A stretch of DNA of 64,000 nt from Paludibacterium paludis. Lineage in GTDB: Bacteria > Pseudomonadota > Gammaproteobacteria > Burkholderiales > Chromobacteriaceae. The stretch's first letter is position 1; every line of letters begins with the position of its first letter. The stretch lies in assembly GCF_018802605.1 (NCBI RefSeq), contig NZ_CP069161.1, positions 558,001 to 622,000 of the forward strand, given 5' to 3'. Below are positions 45,054 through 54,414 of this stretch, in pieces. Below the pieces are notes generated by a model. The model worked only from the letters and a program-made list of their open reading frames with translations, was not told the DNA's origin and ran no database searches. Made by a program: the position numbers and the translations under genes.

Positions 45054-45970
45054 TCATCCGCCCCAAGGCGCCCTCCACGTTGTCCATGCTGTTTTCCCGC
45101 CATGGATCCATCATTCCCTTCATCTGGGGCAAAGTGCTGTTCACGGTGCTGATCGCCCTGGCGGTTTCCGTGACCCACGGTACCCTCTACCATTTCAAGG
45201 TGACGCTCACCGCGACACCGTTTTCCCTGATCGGTCTCACACTGGCCATCTTCCTGGGGTTTCGCAACAGTGTCTGCTACGATCGCTTTTGGGAAGGCCG
45301 AAAATTGTGGGGGGAGTTGCTCATCGTATCGCGCAATCTCGCGCGCCAGACCCTGACATTGACACCGGACATCGGTGAAGAGGGCGCCCGAAACCGGCTG
45401 TATCGTATCTGCGCGTTCGGCCACGCGTTGCGTCACCACCTGCGCGACAGCGATCCGCGCGAAGATCTGCAGAGGTTGCTGCCGGCCGGGGAGCTCGAGG
45501 TGGTGATGGCGGCCGCCAACCGGCCAAATCTCATTCTTGAAAGATTGGGCCGCCATCAGGCCTCCCTCGCCCGGAGTCATGACCTGCCTCCCGTGCTGCT
45601 CGCCTCGATGGACGAACAGATCACCAGAATGTCCTATGTTCTTGGCGGCTGTGAGCGTATCCGTCAGACACCAATGCCTTACGCATATCTTTTGCTGTTG
45701 CACCGTACCGTGCACATGTACTGCTTCATGTTGCCGTTCGGCTTGATCGATACCGTCGGGTATCTTACGCCGCTGGTGGTGGCCATCGTTTCCTACACGT
45801 TCTTCGCCCTGGACGCGCTGGGCGAGCAGATTGAAAACCCGTTCGATACGCACCCGAACGATCTGCCGCTGAAGGCGATCAGCCATGCCATCGAAGGCAA
45901 TCTCAAGGAACTGCTGGGCGAGGCGGTGCCGCCGGCCCCTCCGCCCGACGAGGACGGTATTCTGCTTTGA
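45050..45970 (+). CDS. Bestrophin-family anion channel protein
   Basis: A 306-residue membrane protein of the bestrophin/UPF0187 family. Seen: four hydrophobic segments, the family stretch TLAIFLGFRNSVCYDRFWEGRKLW (residues about 60-84) and the C-terminal ALDALGEQIENPFDTHPNDLPL signature near 265-287. Bacterial homologues form pentameric ion channels; ion selectivity cannot be read here. Start 45050 overlaps the GntR stop (ATGA). Confidence 0.9.
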   Translation: MIIRPKAPSTLSMLFSRHGSIIPFIWGKVLFTVLIALAVSVTHGTLYHFKVTLTATPFSLIGLTLAIFLGFRNSVCYDRFWEGRKLWGELLIVSRNLARQTLTLTPDIGEEGARNRLYRICAFGHALRHHLRDSDPREDLQRLLPAGELEVVMAAANRPNLILERLGRHQASLARSHDLPPVLLASMDEQITRMSYVLGGCERIRQTPMPYAYLLLLHRTVHMYCFMLPFGLIDTVGYLTPLVVAIVSYTFFALDALGEQIENPFDTHPNDLPLKAISHAIEGNLKELLGEAVPPAPPPDEDGILL

Positions 45971-46227
45971 CGCTTCCTGACTCTGGAGATGTGTCCTGAA
46001 GTATGACGGGATTCGTGCCTAAAATGCAGGATGGCCTTGCTCGGCGGGGTGTCATGCCAGATGAGGCGCCGTGATTTTGGTAATACGCCATATTGTTGAT
46101 AATTGTCTATCCATTACCGGGAAATTCATGAATACTGGCGTTTTCGCGGTAGCGCTGCCGATTGGTGATCCGACCGGCCCGCTGCGCCGCCAAGGCATAC
46201 TAAACCGACACAGTCCGGGTGTTCTCA

Positions 46228-46674
46228 ATGAACATTGAATTGATTCTTCTGCAGCGGCATGGCGATGAGCGGGGGGGGCTGATCGCCCTGGAAGAGAACG
46301 CGAATGTTCCCTTCAACGTCAAGCGCGTGTACTACCTGTTCGACACCAAGCCGGGTGTCCGGCGCGGGCTGCATGCCCACAAGACCTTGACGCAACTGGT
46401 CATCGCCGTGCGCGGGACCTGCCACTTTGTGCTGGATAACGGCCGGGAGCGCATCGAACTGAGTCTGGACAATCCCGCGCAAGGATTGCTCGTTCCTCCG
46501 ATGATGTGGCGAGAAATGTATGATTTTTCCGAAGACTGCGTGCTGATGGTGCTGGCTGATCAGGTGTATGACGAACAGGATTACATACGGGATTACGACC
46601 AGTTTCTGCAGTACGCCAATGTTGCACTGAGCGCACCGAGTTCCTTGCCCGGTCGCACGAATATCGACGGTTAG
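46228..46674 (+). CDS. FdtA/QdtA-like dTDP-4-keto-6-deoxyglucose 3,4-ketoisomerase
   Basis: A 148-residue single cupin domain (WxcM-like C-terminal family). FNVKRVYYLFDTKPGVRRG, LHAHKTLTQLVIAVRGTC and VLMVLADQVYDEQDYIRDY are diagnostic of the 3,4-ketoisomerases. It would convert dTDP-4-keto-6-deoxyglucose to the 3-keto isomer for dTDP-Fuc3N (FdtA) or dTDP-Qui3N (QdtA); the two cannot be told apart by eye. First gene of a five-gene block with acyltransferase and aminotransferase. A GTG 9 bp upstream is an alternative start. Confidence 0.87.
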   Translation: MNIELILLQRHGDERGGLIALEENANVPFNVKRVYYLFDTKPGVRRGLHAHKTLTQLVIAVRGTCHFVLDNGRERIELSLDNPAQGLLVPPMMWREMYDFSEDCVLMVLADQVYDEQDYIRDYDQFLQYANVALSAPSSLPGRTNIDG

Positions 46675-46683
46675 AAATAGCGC

Positions 46684-47634
46684 ATGAGCTCCTGTGGGGT
46701 ATGGCGGCTTGCCGATTACCGTGAGAACGAGGAGGCGGTCTGGAACCGGGTCGTGGGTGACGCGCGCAACGGAACTTTCCTGCACGCGCGTTCCTACATG
46801 GACTACCATGCCCATCGGTTCGACGACGCCTCGTTGCTGATTTACCGGAAGGAGCGTCCGGTCGCCGCGTTTGCCGCTAATCGCGAGGGTAACCGCCTCG
46901 TATGTCATGGCGGTCTGACGTTCGGCGGGCTGCTGTTCGGTCGTGATGTGCGGGCCGAGGAGGTCCTCGAGATTTTCGACGCGCTCGCCGGGCATTGGCG
47001 GCAAAAGGGGATCGATTCGATCGTCTACAAGAGTATCCCCGCCCTGTTTCATCGCTACCCCGCCGAAGACGATCTGTACGCGCTGTTCCGTCAGGGCGCG
47101 CAGCTTGTCCGCCGCGATCTGTCATGCGTGATCGATCTTGCCAACCCCTGCGAGCCGAATCAATTGCGGCGGCGCTCGTTGCGCAAGGCCGCCGCGAACG
47201 GGCTTGTGATTCGCGAAGGTGTGTTCTTCGAGGCGTTCCACACCCTGTTGAGCGAGGCTCTGGCCCGACATGGCGTGTCCCCGGTGCATAGCGTGGAGGA
47301 ACTGGCCCTGCTGCAATCCCGTTTCCCCGAGCAGATCCGGCTTTTTGGCGCCTGGACCGGTGAGAACCTTCTGGCGGCGAGCTGGGTTTTCGATTACGGA
47401 CATGCCGTGCATACCCAGTACCTGGCCAGCTCTGCCGAAGGCATGGAGTCGGGCGCCCTGGATTTTCTGCTCGATCACCTGATTCAACACGAGTTCGCCG
47501 GCAAACGTTGGTTCAGTTTCGGAATCAGCACGGAACAGGACGGCCGTTTTCTCAACTCCGGGCTCATGCGCTACAAGGAAAGTTTCGGTGGCCGGGCCAT
47601 AACGCATGACAGCTATCAATGGAACCTGACGTGA
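46684..47634 (+). CDS. FemAB/GNAT-like acyltransferase
   Basis: A 316-residue protein with two GNAT-like halves. The FemAB-like signature includes [18 protein letters not shown] near residue 30 and, in the C-terminal half, [16 protein letters not shown] and YKESFGG. Placed between the ketoisomerase and the aminotransferase genes, it could N-acylate the 3-amino sugar, a job done by unrelated beta-helix enzymes in the classical FdtC/QdtC pathways; that role is inference. Its 3' end overlaps the next gene by 16 bp. Confidence 0.75.
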   Translation: MSSCGVWRLADYRENEEAVWNRVVGDARNGTFLHARSYMDYHAHRFDDASLLIYRKERPVAAFAANREGNRLVCHGGLTFGGLLFGRDVRAEEVLEIFDALAGHWRQKGIDSIVYKSIPALFHRYPAEDDLYALFRQGAQLVRRDLSCVIDLANPCEPNQLRRRSLRKAAANGLVIREGVFFEAFHTLLSEALARHGVSPVHSVEELALLQSRFPEQIRLFGAWTGENLLAASWVFDYGHAVHTQYLASSAEGMESGALDFLLDHLIQHEFAGKRWFSFGISTEQDGRFLNSGLMRYKESFGGRAITHDSYQWNLT

Positions 47635-48737
47635 CCATTCCGTTTCTGGATCTGAAAACCATCAATCTGCGGCACCGCGACGCATTGCGCGAAGCCTTCG
47701 AGCGCGTGCTGGAAGGCGGTTGGTATATCCAGGGCGGCGAGCTGGCCGCCTTCGAGAGCGAATTCGCCGCCCTGTGCGGAACGGACTGCGCGATCGGTAC
47801 CAGCAATGGCCTTGATGCGTTGCACATGATCTTGCGCGGTTACGGTATCGGTCCGGGTGACGAGGTGATCGTGCCGTCCAACACGTTCATTGCCACCTGG
47901 CTGGCTGTCAGTCAGTCGGGCGCCACGCCCGTTCCTGTCGAGCCTGTCGAGTCGACCTGCAACCTCGATCCGGAGCGTCTCGCCGCCGCCGTGACACCGA
48001 GAACACGCGCCATCGTGCCCGTTCATCTTTACGGTCAAACGGCCGACATGGATCCCATTCTGGCTCTTGCCCGGCGGCATGGACTCAAGGTCATCGAGGA
48101 TGCGGCCCAGGCGCATGGTGCTCTCTATCGGGGCCGTCCCGCCGGCTCGCTGGGCGACGCCGCGGCGTTCAGCTTTTATCCCGGGAAGAATCTGGGCGCG
48201 TTGGGCGACGCCGGCGCCATCACCACCAACGATCCGGAGCTGACGGAGCGGGTGCGAAAGCTGATCAACTACGGCTCCAGCATCAAGTACCAGCACGATC
48301 TGGCCGGGTACAATTGCCGGCTGGACGAACTGCAGGCGGCCTTCCTGCGCGTCAAACTGCGCCATCTTGAAGAGGAAAACCGCACTCGCCGCGATATCGC
48401 ATCCAGATACCTTGCGGGGCTGGCCGGAACACCGCTCGTGCTTCCTGTCGTGTCCGAAGGCTGCCTGCCGGTCTGGCATTTGTTCGTGGTCCGCACCGAG
48501 GCGCGCGACGACTTGCGGCACTATCTGGGCGAGCAAGGTATCGCGAGCCAGATCCACTACCCGGTTCCACCGCACCGGCAGGGAGCCTATGCCGGTTCGG
48601 TTCTGGCCGCGAAGTCCTTCCCGATCAGTGAACGCATGCATCGGCAGGTACTGAGCCTGCCGATGGGGCCGACCATGACGCCCGACGATGTCGAACGCTG
48701 TATCCGCGTGATACTGGACTGGTCCGGTAAACGCTAA
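47619..48737 (+). CDS. FdtB/QdtB-like sugar 3-aminotransferase (DegT/DnrJ family)
   Basis: A 372-residue PLP enzyme. The N-terminus is [36 protein letters not shown] and [11 protein letters not shown] lead to the PLP-binding Lys near 190 in [16 protein letters not shown], and [20 protein letters not shown] follows. It would transaminate the 3-keto sugar to give dTDP-Fuc3N or dTDP-Qui3N with glutamate as donor. Start 47619 (ATG) is used; a GTG at 47631 overlapping the previous stop is the alternative. Confidence 0.92.
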   Translation: MEPDVTIPFLDLKTINLRHRDALREAFERVLEGGWYIQGGELAAFESEFAALCGTDCAIGTSNGLDALHMILRGYGIGPGDEVIVPSNTFIATWLAVSQSGATPVPVEPVESTCNLDPERLAAAVTPRTRAIVPVHLYGQTADMDPILALARRHGLKVIEDAAQAHGALYRGRPAGSLGDAAAFSFYPGKNLGALGDAGAITTNDPELTERVRKLINYGSSIKYQHDLAGYNCRLDELQAAFLRVKLRHLEEENRTRRDIASRYLAGLAGTPLVLPVVSEGCLPVWHLFVVRTEARDDLRHYLGEQGIASQIHYPVPPHRQGAYAGSVLAAKSFPISERMHRQVLSLPMGPTMTPDDVERCIRVILDWSGKR

Positions 48738-48777
48738 AGCCATGGTGTCCGGCCTGGCCGGCCAGAAAAGGAAAACG

Positions 48778-49917
48778 ATGCACCTTCGCCGTATTCTGTT
48801 ACAGATTCCCGTCCTCTCGTTTTTTTACCTCAATCAGGTGTTTGCACTGAGGCGGGCGTTCCTGCGCAAAGGGGTCGACTGCCTGATCCAGACCCCGGGT
48901 ATGCCGAACGATGCCGAAAACCTGTTTCTGAAGAATTTTCAGCCCGACGTGATTTTCACGATCAACGGTGCCTGCTCCGATGTCACCCGCGGTTACCGTG
49001 CGGCACGACATATTCACTGGTTGCAGGATAATCAGTTCAACGGAGTAGATCTGCGCCGTTATTTCGAGAGCGATACTTCGGACGATATTTTTTATTTCGT
49101 GTCGGAGCGCCTCGCCGGGGTGATGAGGCTGGGACCGAATCACTTGGTCGGACAATTGCGTTTCGCCGCGGAGCCGGTCGATGAAGCCGCCCGGGAGCGC
49201 GAGGTGCGCTCTTCGTTTTCGCTGGTCGGCTACATTCCCAACGTGTCGATGCGCGACACCTCGTTCACGCTGGGCAATGGCCGGACGTTCTCCGGCAAGG
49301 ATTATTTCGACTTCCTGGCGCAGGTTCAGGGTAACTCGCTGGATTTTCCGCTGGAGTTGATGGATCAACTGGTGGAAACCTTTTTCCTGACACTGGGTGT
49401 GGAGGCGCGAGGTCTTCCCGCGGAAAACCTCTCCTGGTTCCGCGAGGAAATGATTCGCGGTGCCAACCGTTCCCGCGTGGTGCGAGCCCTCTTCGAAAGG
49501 GGGTATGATTGTCGCCTGTTCGGTCCGGAAGACTGGGCGTCCTGGCCGGAGTTCGCATCGTCCTATTGCGGAGAGGCGCGGGAAGCGGACCAGACACAGT
49601 CGATTTATCAAACATCCGCGCTTAATATCCATAATGGGGGGACGGTCCATCACCCGCGGGTACTCGATTGCATGGCATCTTTCGGTGGCCCGGTGCTCGC
49701 CAACCGCTGTGAAGTCCGAGATCAGAATGCCTGCTTCGAGCCGGGTGTTCATTATCTGGAGTTCGATCTTGCGGATTTGTCGGATGTGGCGGAGTTTTAT
49801 CTGGCCAATCCTCAGGCCAGGGAGGCGATCAGTCGCAGCGCCTACGACGAGATCCGCGCACGGCATACCTGGGACAATCGGGTCGACGACATCCTCGCCG
49901 ATCTGGCCTCCCTGTAA
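48778..49917 (+). CDS. Glycosyltransferase, CgeB/GT-B-like
   Basis: A 379-residue protein. The N-terminal Rossmann-like half has PDVIFTING and HIHWLQDNQFNG. The C-terminal half ends in the pattern SALNIHNGGTVHHPRVLDCM and FGGPVLANRC, like the glycosyl-transferase-1 part of CgeB/DUF3880 proteins that read spore-coat or surface glycans. It probably transfers a sugar from a nucleotide donor to the glycan or a protein. AAGGAAAA is just upstream of the ATG at 48778. Confidence 0.75.
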   Translation: MHLRRILLQIPVLSFFYLNQVFALRRAFLRKGVDCLIQTPGMPNDAENLFLKNFQPDVIFTINGACSDVTRGYRAARHIHWLQDNQFNGVDLRRYFESDTSDDIFYFVSERLAGVMRLGPNHLVGQLRFAAEPVDEAAREREVRSSFSLVGYIPNVSMRDTSFTLGNGRTFSGKDYFDFLAQVQGNSLDFPLELMDQLVETFFLTLGVEARGLPAENLSWFREEMIRGANRSRVVRALFERGYDCRLFGPEDWASWPEFASSYCGEAREADQTQSIYQTSALNIHNGGTVHHPRVLDCMASFGGPVLANRCEVRDQNACFEPGVHYLEFDLADLSDVAEFYLANPQAREAISRSAYDEIRARHTWDNRVDDILADLASL

Positions 49918-49936
49918 CCGCACGCAGGGGGGGGGC

Positions 49937-50626
49937 ATGGGCATGATGGATTACTGGCGCATGTTGCGGGCCAAAGGTCCGCGCACGCCGGTCATGTATT
50001 TTTTCCAGTCGCACCTGTTCGATCTGCTCAATGGCACGGATACGCATACCTGGTTGCCCAAGGAGCGCTTTGTGGATCACCCCGAGCATTTCGAACACGG
50101 GGTGCTCTACATGTGCTCATGGACCTCGGAGATCAAACGCGTTTTTCGTACGTTGCGGGGGGGGCTGGGCGAGGATTTCTCCACATATGCTTTCCTCGAT
50201 GTCGGGTGCGGCAAGGGCAAGGCGGTACTGGTCTGGACGCGGGAATTGCGCCGCAATGGCCTGAAACAAAACGTGGCGGGGATCGATTACTACCGGCCGT
50301 TCATCGAAACGGCGCGGCGCAATCACCGCCAACTGTTCGGCTCCGACGGAGGTTTTTTTGTCGGGGACGCGACGCAAATCGATTTCGCCGTGTATGGCGA
50401 GAGAGTGATCGTCTATCTGTATAACCCGTTCGATGCGGTCATTCTGAACGCCATGCTGGATCGGCTGGCGGGGCGTGACTGCGTGATCGTCTACAACAAT
50501 CCGGTTCATCACCGGGTGATCGCGGAGCGTGGTTTCTCGCTCGTCGATGCGCGCACGGGGTTTCACCCGAATGCACAAACGATGATCTTCGCCAGCGCCC
50601 CTGTGGCAACCCGCTGGCGACCCTGA
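49937..50626 (+). CDS. Class I SAM-dependent methyltransferase
   Basis: A 229-residue methyltransferase. Motif I FLDVGCGKGKAVLVW lies near residue 85, followed by VAGIDYYRPFIETARRN and GDATQIDF. It probably O- or N-methylates a sugar of the glycan, but small-molecule substrates cannot be excluded. A long G-run provides the ribosome site before the ATG at 49937. It is convergent with the next gene, 4 bp apart. Confidence 0.82.
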   Translation: MGMMDYWRMLRAKGPRTPVMYFFQSHLFDLLNGTDTHTWLPKERFVDHPEHFEHGVLYMCSWTSEIKRVFRTLRGGLGEDFSTYAFLDVGCGKGKAVLVWTRELRRNGLKQNVAGIDYYRPFIETARRNHRQLFGSDGGFFVGDATQIDFAVYGERVIVYLYNPFDAVILNAMLDRLAGRDCVIVYNNPVHHRVIAERGFSLVDARTGFHPNAQTMIFASAPVATRWRP

Positions 50627-50630
50627 TGCC

Positions 50631-51566
50631 TCAGGGGACAACCCGTCTGGCGATGCCGAAGCCGGTGCCGCCGAAGTCATTGCCGTTATAGAGCAGCCAA
50701 GTGTGTCCGCCCGCTTCGATTTCAAAACCGAATTCGACGGACTGCGCATCCCAGCCATCGGGCGAGACATCGATCCCGGCCAGGTGATCCTTGCGTTCCC
50801 ACGCGAGACCATTTTGCGAGATGGCGTAACCGATGCCATAGCGTGCCGGGTTGCGTCGGCGTATCGAGTAATACATGCGGTAGCCATCGGGATCATGGTA
50901 AACGACCGGTCGACCGAGTCCATGCTCGTTATCGTTGTGAAAGCTGAAGACCAGGCGCCCCGAGTCGGGCCAATCGATTCCATTTTCCGACTCGATGTAG
51001 CGTAGCTCATACACCGGCATGGATTTGCCATCGATCTCTTCCCACGTGCTGCCGGCGACGTACCACATTCGGAACCGACCATTTTCCCGGAGAACATGGG
51101 GACCGCCCCGAAAATACAGTTCGGTGGGACTGCGCTCGAGTATGGGAGTGGGGCGGACTCTTCGGAATGTGTCCCCTCCATCCTCGCTGACAGCGAGTCC
51201 TGTCAGCAGCCGGTAGCGGATGGAGTGGCACAATTCGAAACCGACGTAGTACAGAAAGAGTCGACCGTCCGGCATCGGGACGACGGACGTTTGCAGCATG
51301 CCGCTATGGTCGAAGGTTCCCGGTTCTCCTACATCAAGAACGGGAGTCCTGGAGACATTCAGCACGCGCCGTGGGTTGTCCGGGTCCAGATCGACGTATC
51401 CGACTCTTCCTACATTATTCGCATCGCGGCTTTGCACAAATACCCGTAATGTGCCATCCCGCAGCCTGACCGGCGTCGGGCAACTGGCATGACTGCGTGC
51501 CCAGGGCAGACTCCCGTCGGGTTTCCAGACAACACCGAGTTTTTCCCATTGCATAATCTTTACCAT
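50631..51566 (-). CDS. Five-bladed beta-propeller, glycosidase-like protein
   Basis: A 311-residue protein built of repeated blades typical of the GH32/43/68/130 clan: GTLRVFVQSRD, GRLFLYYVGFE, GRFRMWYVAGS, RPVVYHDPDGYRMYYSIR and GHTWLLYNGNDF. Acidic residues (for example SRD and HGLGRPVVYHD) are placed as catalytic or metal sites would be, but I cannot name the family. No signal peptide, so it probably acts on cytosolic sugar precursors. Start 51566 (MVKIMQW) is preferred; 51554 and a TTG at 51614 are alternatives. Confidence 0.75.
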   Translation of the reverse strand: MVKIMQWEKLGVVWKPDGSLPWARSHASCPTPVRLRDGTLRVFVQSRDANNVGRVGYVDLDPDNPRRVLNVSRTPVLDVGEPGTFDHSGMLQTSVVPMPDGRLFLYYVGFELCHSIRYRLLTGLAVSEDGGDTFRRVRPTPILERSPTELYFRGGPHVLRENGRFRMWYVAGSTWEEIDGKSMPVYELRYIESENGIDWPDSGRLVFSFHNDNEHGLGRPVVYHDPDGYRMYYSIRRRNPARYGIGYAISQNGLAWERKDHLAGIDVSPDGWDAQSVEFGFEIEAGGHTWLLYNGNDFGGTGFGIARRVVP

Positions 51567-51638
51567 TTCATGAAGCTCGCCCGTCCAGCGCGAAGGGCCG
51601 GGCATGGGCGCCAAGTCCGTCGGAGAGGATGGTGATGG

Positions 51639-52319
51639 TCACTCCGCCGAGACTTTGAAGTAGCGGCTGGCCGGCACCGGAGAAGGCGGTGGCTGCACAC
51701 CCTTGAACAGCGTATCGGGCGGCGTGTCGCGGGTGATCGTCACGCCAAGTCCGATCCAGTTGTCCTCGCCGATGGTCAGATTGTTGGCGAGTGTGGCGTT
51801 GACCCCGAGAAAACAGTTCCGTCCGATGGTGCAGAAACCGGAGATCACCACATGCGAGGCGATAAAATTATTGTCGCCGATCACGCTGTGGTGGCCGATG
51901 TGGTTGCCGCTCCACATCACCACATTGTTGCCGACACGGACGAAGGGCTGCAGGGTGTTGTCCTCGAAAATGAAGCAATGTTCACCGATCTCGACGTTGT
52001 GCCAGACGAACGCCCGGCTGCTGACATAGCTCGCGGGACGGTATCCCTTGGCTTTGGCGGCCTCATACAACCGCGTTCTCACGCGATTGAGTTTTGTATA
52101 GACCAGCGCGGCATAAAACTCGGTGTCCTCGGGGAGGAAATGCTCGGTGAGCCGTTCGAAGGGAACCACAGGCAAGCCGAAAAGGCTGTCCTTCGTCATG
52201 AAGGCTTCTTCGACGGCGAATCCCGTCACTTCGTATTCGGAGTCATGGGTGAAGCATTCGTATGCCACTTCGGCGAACGCGCTGTCGCCGATGATGACCA
52301 ACTTTTTCTTTTTTTCCAT
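51639..52319 (-). CDS. Sugar acyltransferase with left-handed beta-helix (NeuD-like)
   Basis: A 226-residue protein. The N-terminal Rossmann-like part LVIIGDSAFAEVAYECF is typical of NeuD/PglD acyltransferases; it is followed by hexapeptide repeats (IGEHCFIFEDNTLQP, VGNNVVMWSGNHIGHHSVIG, IGRNCFLGVNATLANNLTIG, IGLGVTI). It would acetylate an amino or hydroxyl group of a sugar using acetyl-CoA. It could be the missing N-acetyltransferase for the Fuc3N/Qui3N pathway. Divergent from the nucleoside phosphorylase gene. A typical catalytic His lies in GNHIGHHS. Confidence 0.87.
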   Translation of the reverse strand: MEKKKKLVIIGDSAFAEVAYECFTHDSEYEVTGFAVEEAFMTKDSLFGLPVVPFERLTEHFLPEDTEFYAALVYTKLNRVRTRLYEAAKAKGYRPASYVSSRAFVWHNVEIGEHCFIFEDNTLQPFVRVGNNVVMWSGNHIGHHSVIGDNNFIASHVVISGFCTIGRNCFLGVNATLANNLTIGEDNWIGLGVTITRDTPPDTLFKGVQPPPSPVPASRYFKVSAE

Positions 52320-52597
52320 TGCCCTGTCCTTGTCGTCGGAGACCGGGAAATCCCGTCAAGCCAGCATGTGATGCAAGTATAGCCTTGAGTGTACCTGTGC
52401 AGGGTAGTGTTCCGCTGTATTCCGGATAGCCGGACGGAATGCCCATCGTATGGTACTGATAAGCATCGACTGATGCTCCCGCGCGCCGGGCCGGGTGGCA
52501 AGGGAATAATTTACAAGTTATGAATACTTAGATTTGTTGTTCACCGGCAGCCAAAGCATTTAAACTCGCAAGATAACAAACACACGGGGGCAGCGGT

Positions 52598-53341
52598 ATG
52601 CTCGCAATCATTGGAGGCAGTGGCCTGGCCCGATTGCCGATACTGGAAATCACCCACCGCCAGGTGGTCCGGACACCGTTCGGCGATCCTTCCTGCGCGC
52701 TGACGTTCGGGCGCATCGCCGGCATCAATCTGGTCTTCATCGCCCGGCACGGTTACGGTCACTCCCTGGCCCCCCACGAAATCAACTACCGTGCCAATAT
52801 CTGGGCACTGCAGCAGCAGAATGTATCCGGCATCATTGCCGTCGGCTCCGTCGGCGGCATTCGCCAGGACATGTCGCCAGGTTCGGTGGTCATTCCCCAT
52901 GATCTGATCGACTACACCTACGGCCGCAAGCACACCTTTTTCGAAGGGCTCGACAAGCCCGTGGTGCACAGCGATTTCACCCACCCGTACTCGCGCGAGC
53001 TGCGCCTGCGCTTGAAAGCGGCGGCGGACAGGGCGGGGATTCCCGTCATCGATGGCGGCGTGTACGCCTGCACACAGGGGCCGCGCCTGGAAACCATCGC
53101 GGAGATCAACCGCTTCGAGCGCGACGGCGCGGACATGGTCGGCATGACCGCCATGCCCGAAGCGGCGCTGGCGCGGGAGCTGGGTTTGCCCTACGCGCTG
53201 CTCGCCGTGGTCGGCAATCATTCGGCGGGGAGGGCGGAGAGCCATCACCGCGTGGACTTCTCATCATCGGGCGCGGTGCTCGCCCAGGCCATGAAATCCG
53301 TCGAGCGCATTCTTGGCGCCCTGTGCGAAGCCCGGACCTGA
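52598..53341 (+). CDS. S-methyl-5'-thioinosine/methylthioadenosine phosphorylase-like
   Basis: A 247-residue purine nucleoside phosphorylase. IIGGSGLARLPIL, FIARHGYGHSLAPHEINYRA, AVGSVGGIR, GGVYACTQGPRLET and DMVGMTAMPEAALARELG are family signatures. The length and N-terminus agree with the methylthioinosine phosphorylases of Pseudomonas type (MTIP). It would salvage the SAM by-product of polyamine or homoserine-lactone synthesis. It sits oddly inside the glycan locus, with a 280-bp gap upstream and 80 bp downstream. Confidence 0.82.
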   Translation: MLAIIGGSGLARLPILEITHRQVVRTPFGDPSCALTFGRIAGINLVFIARHGYGHSLAPHEINYRANIWALQQQNVSGIIAVGSVGGIRQDMSPGSVVIPHDLIDYTYGRKHTFFEGLDKPVVHSDFTHPYSRELRLRLKAAADRAGIPVIDGGVYACTQGPRLETIAEINRFERDGADMVGMTAMPEAALARELGLPYALLAVVGNHSAGRAESHHRVDFSSSGAVLAQAMKSVERILGALCEART

Positions 53342-53421
53342 GCGGGGCCGCGCGGACTCAAGTTACCCCCTGGCGGGACGATACGATAATTAACAGCTCT
53401 TAGGATGGCGTGCGGATCAGA

Positions 53422-54414
53422 ATGAAAGCACTTGTGACAGGGGCCGCCGGCTTCATCGGAAGCCATTTGGCCGAAATGTTGTTGGACGCGGGCAATGAGG
53501 TCGTGCTGGTCGACGATTTGTCCTCCGGCAAACGCGCGAATATCGATGCGCTGCTGGCCCGCGGCAAGGCCAGCTTCCACCAGGTGGATATCCGCGACCG
53601 GGATGCTCTGATGCCGTGCTTTGCCGGTGTGGATCGGGTCTTCCACCTTGCCGGGCGCGCGGACATCGTGCCCTCCATCGAGGATCCGGATACGTATTTT
53701 TCGGTCAATGTGACCGGCACGCTGAATGTTTTGCAGGCCGCCCGCGCCCACCATGTCGAACGGCTGGTGTATGCCGCGTCGTCGTCGTGCTATGGTATTC
53801 CCGACGTGTTTCCTACTCCGGAAAACACGCCGGTCCAACCCGAATACCCTTACGCCCTGACCAAGGCCATGGGCGAGGAACTGGTTTTGCACTGGGGCAA
53901 GGTGTATCGCCTGCCGGTGGTGTCCTTGCGCCTCTTCAATGTGTATGGGCCGCGGTCGCGTACCGCCGGGACCTACGGCGCGGTGTTCGGGGTATTCCTC
54001 GCCCAGAAGCTCAAGGGACAGCCCTTCACCGTGGTGGGAGACGGTACGCAAAGCCGTGATTTTACCTATGTGACCGATGTCGCCCGCGCTTTCGCGATGG
54101 CGGCGGACTCCAACCTGTGCGGCGAAGTGATGAATGTCGGCAGCGGCGGCCATTATCCGGTCAACCGGCTGGTCGAGCTGTTGGGTGGCGATGTGGTGTA
54201 TATCCCCAAGCGCCCGGGCGAGCCCGACTGCACCTTCGCCGATACGACGAAAATCCGGGAAAAGCTTGGCTGGCAGCCCCGCGTTTCACTGGAGGCCGGC
54301 GTCGCGGCCATGCTCGAGCGGCTCGGGGACTGGCAGGATGCGCCGTTGTGGACTCCGTCGTCGATCGAAACGGCGACGCGCAGCTGGTTCGCCAATCTGG
54401 GAGAGCAGGCATGA
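53422..54414 (+). CDS. NAD-dependent sugar epimerase/dehydratase (SDR, GalE-like)
   Basis: A 330-residue extended SDR enzyme. The N-terminal MKALVTGAAGFIGSHLAE binds NAD. VDDLSSG, VFHLAGRADIV, ASSSCYG, the catalytic YxxxK in YPYALTK and LRLFNVYGPRS match UDP-glucose 4-epimerase and UDP-glucuronate decarboxylase relatives. The reaction cannot be chosen by eye. The start at 53422 gives the canonical N-terminus. It ends in an ATGA overlap with the SIS gene and so heads the second glycan operon. Confidence 0.88.
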   Translation: MKALVTGAAGFIGSHLAEMLLDAGNEVVLVDDLSSGKRANIDALLARGKASFHQVDIRDRDALMPCFAGVDRVFHLAGRADIVPSIEDPDTYFSVNVTGTLNVLQAARAHHVERLVYAASSSCYGIPDVFPTPENTPVQPEYPYALTKAMGEELVLHWGKVYRLPVVSLRLFNVYGPRSRTAGTYGAVFGVFLAQKLKGQPFTVVGDGTQSRDFTYVTDVARAFAMAADSNLCGEVMNVGSGGHYPVNRLVELLGGDVVYIPKRPGEPDCTFADTTKIREKLGWQPRVSLEAGVAAMLERLGDWQDAPLWTPSSIETATRSWFANLGEQA

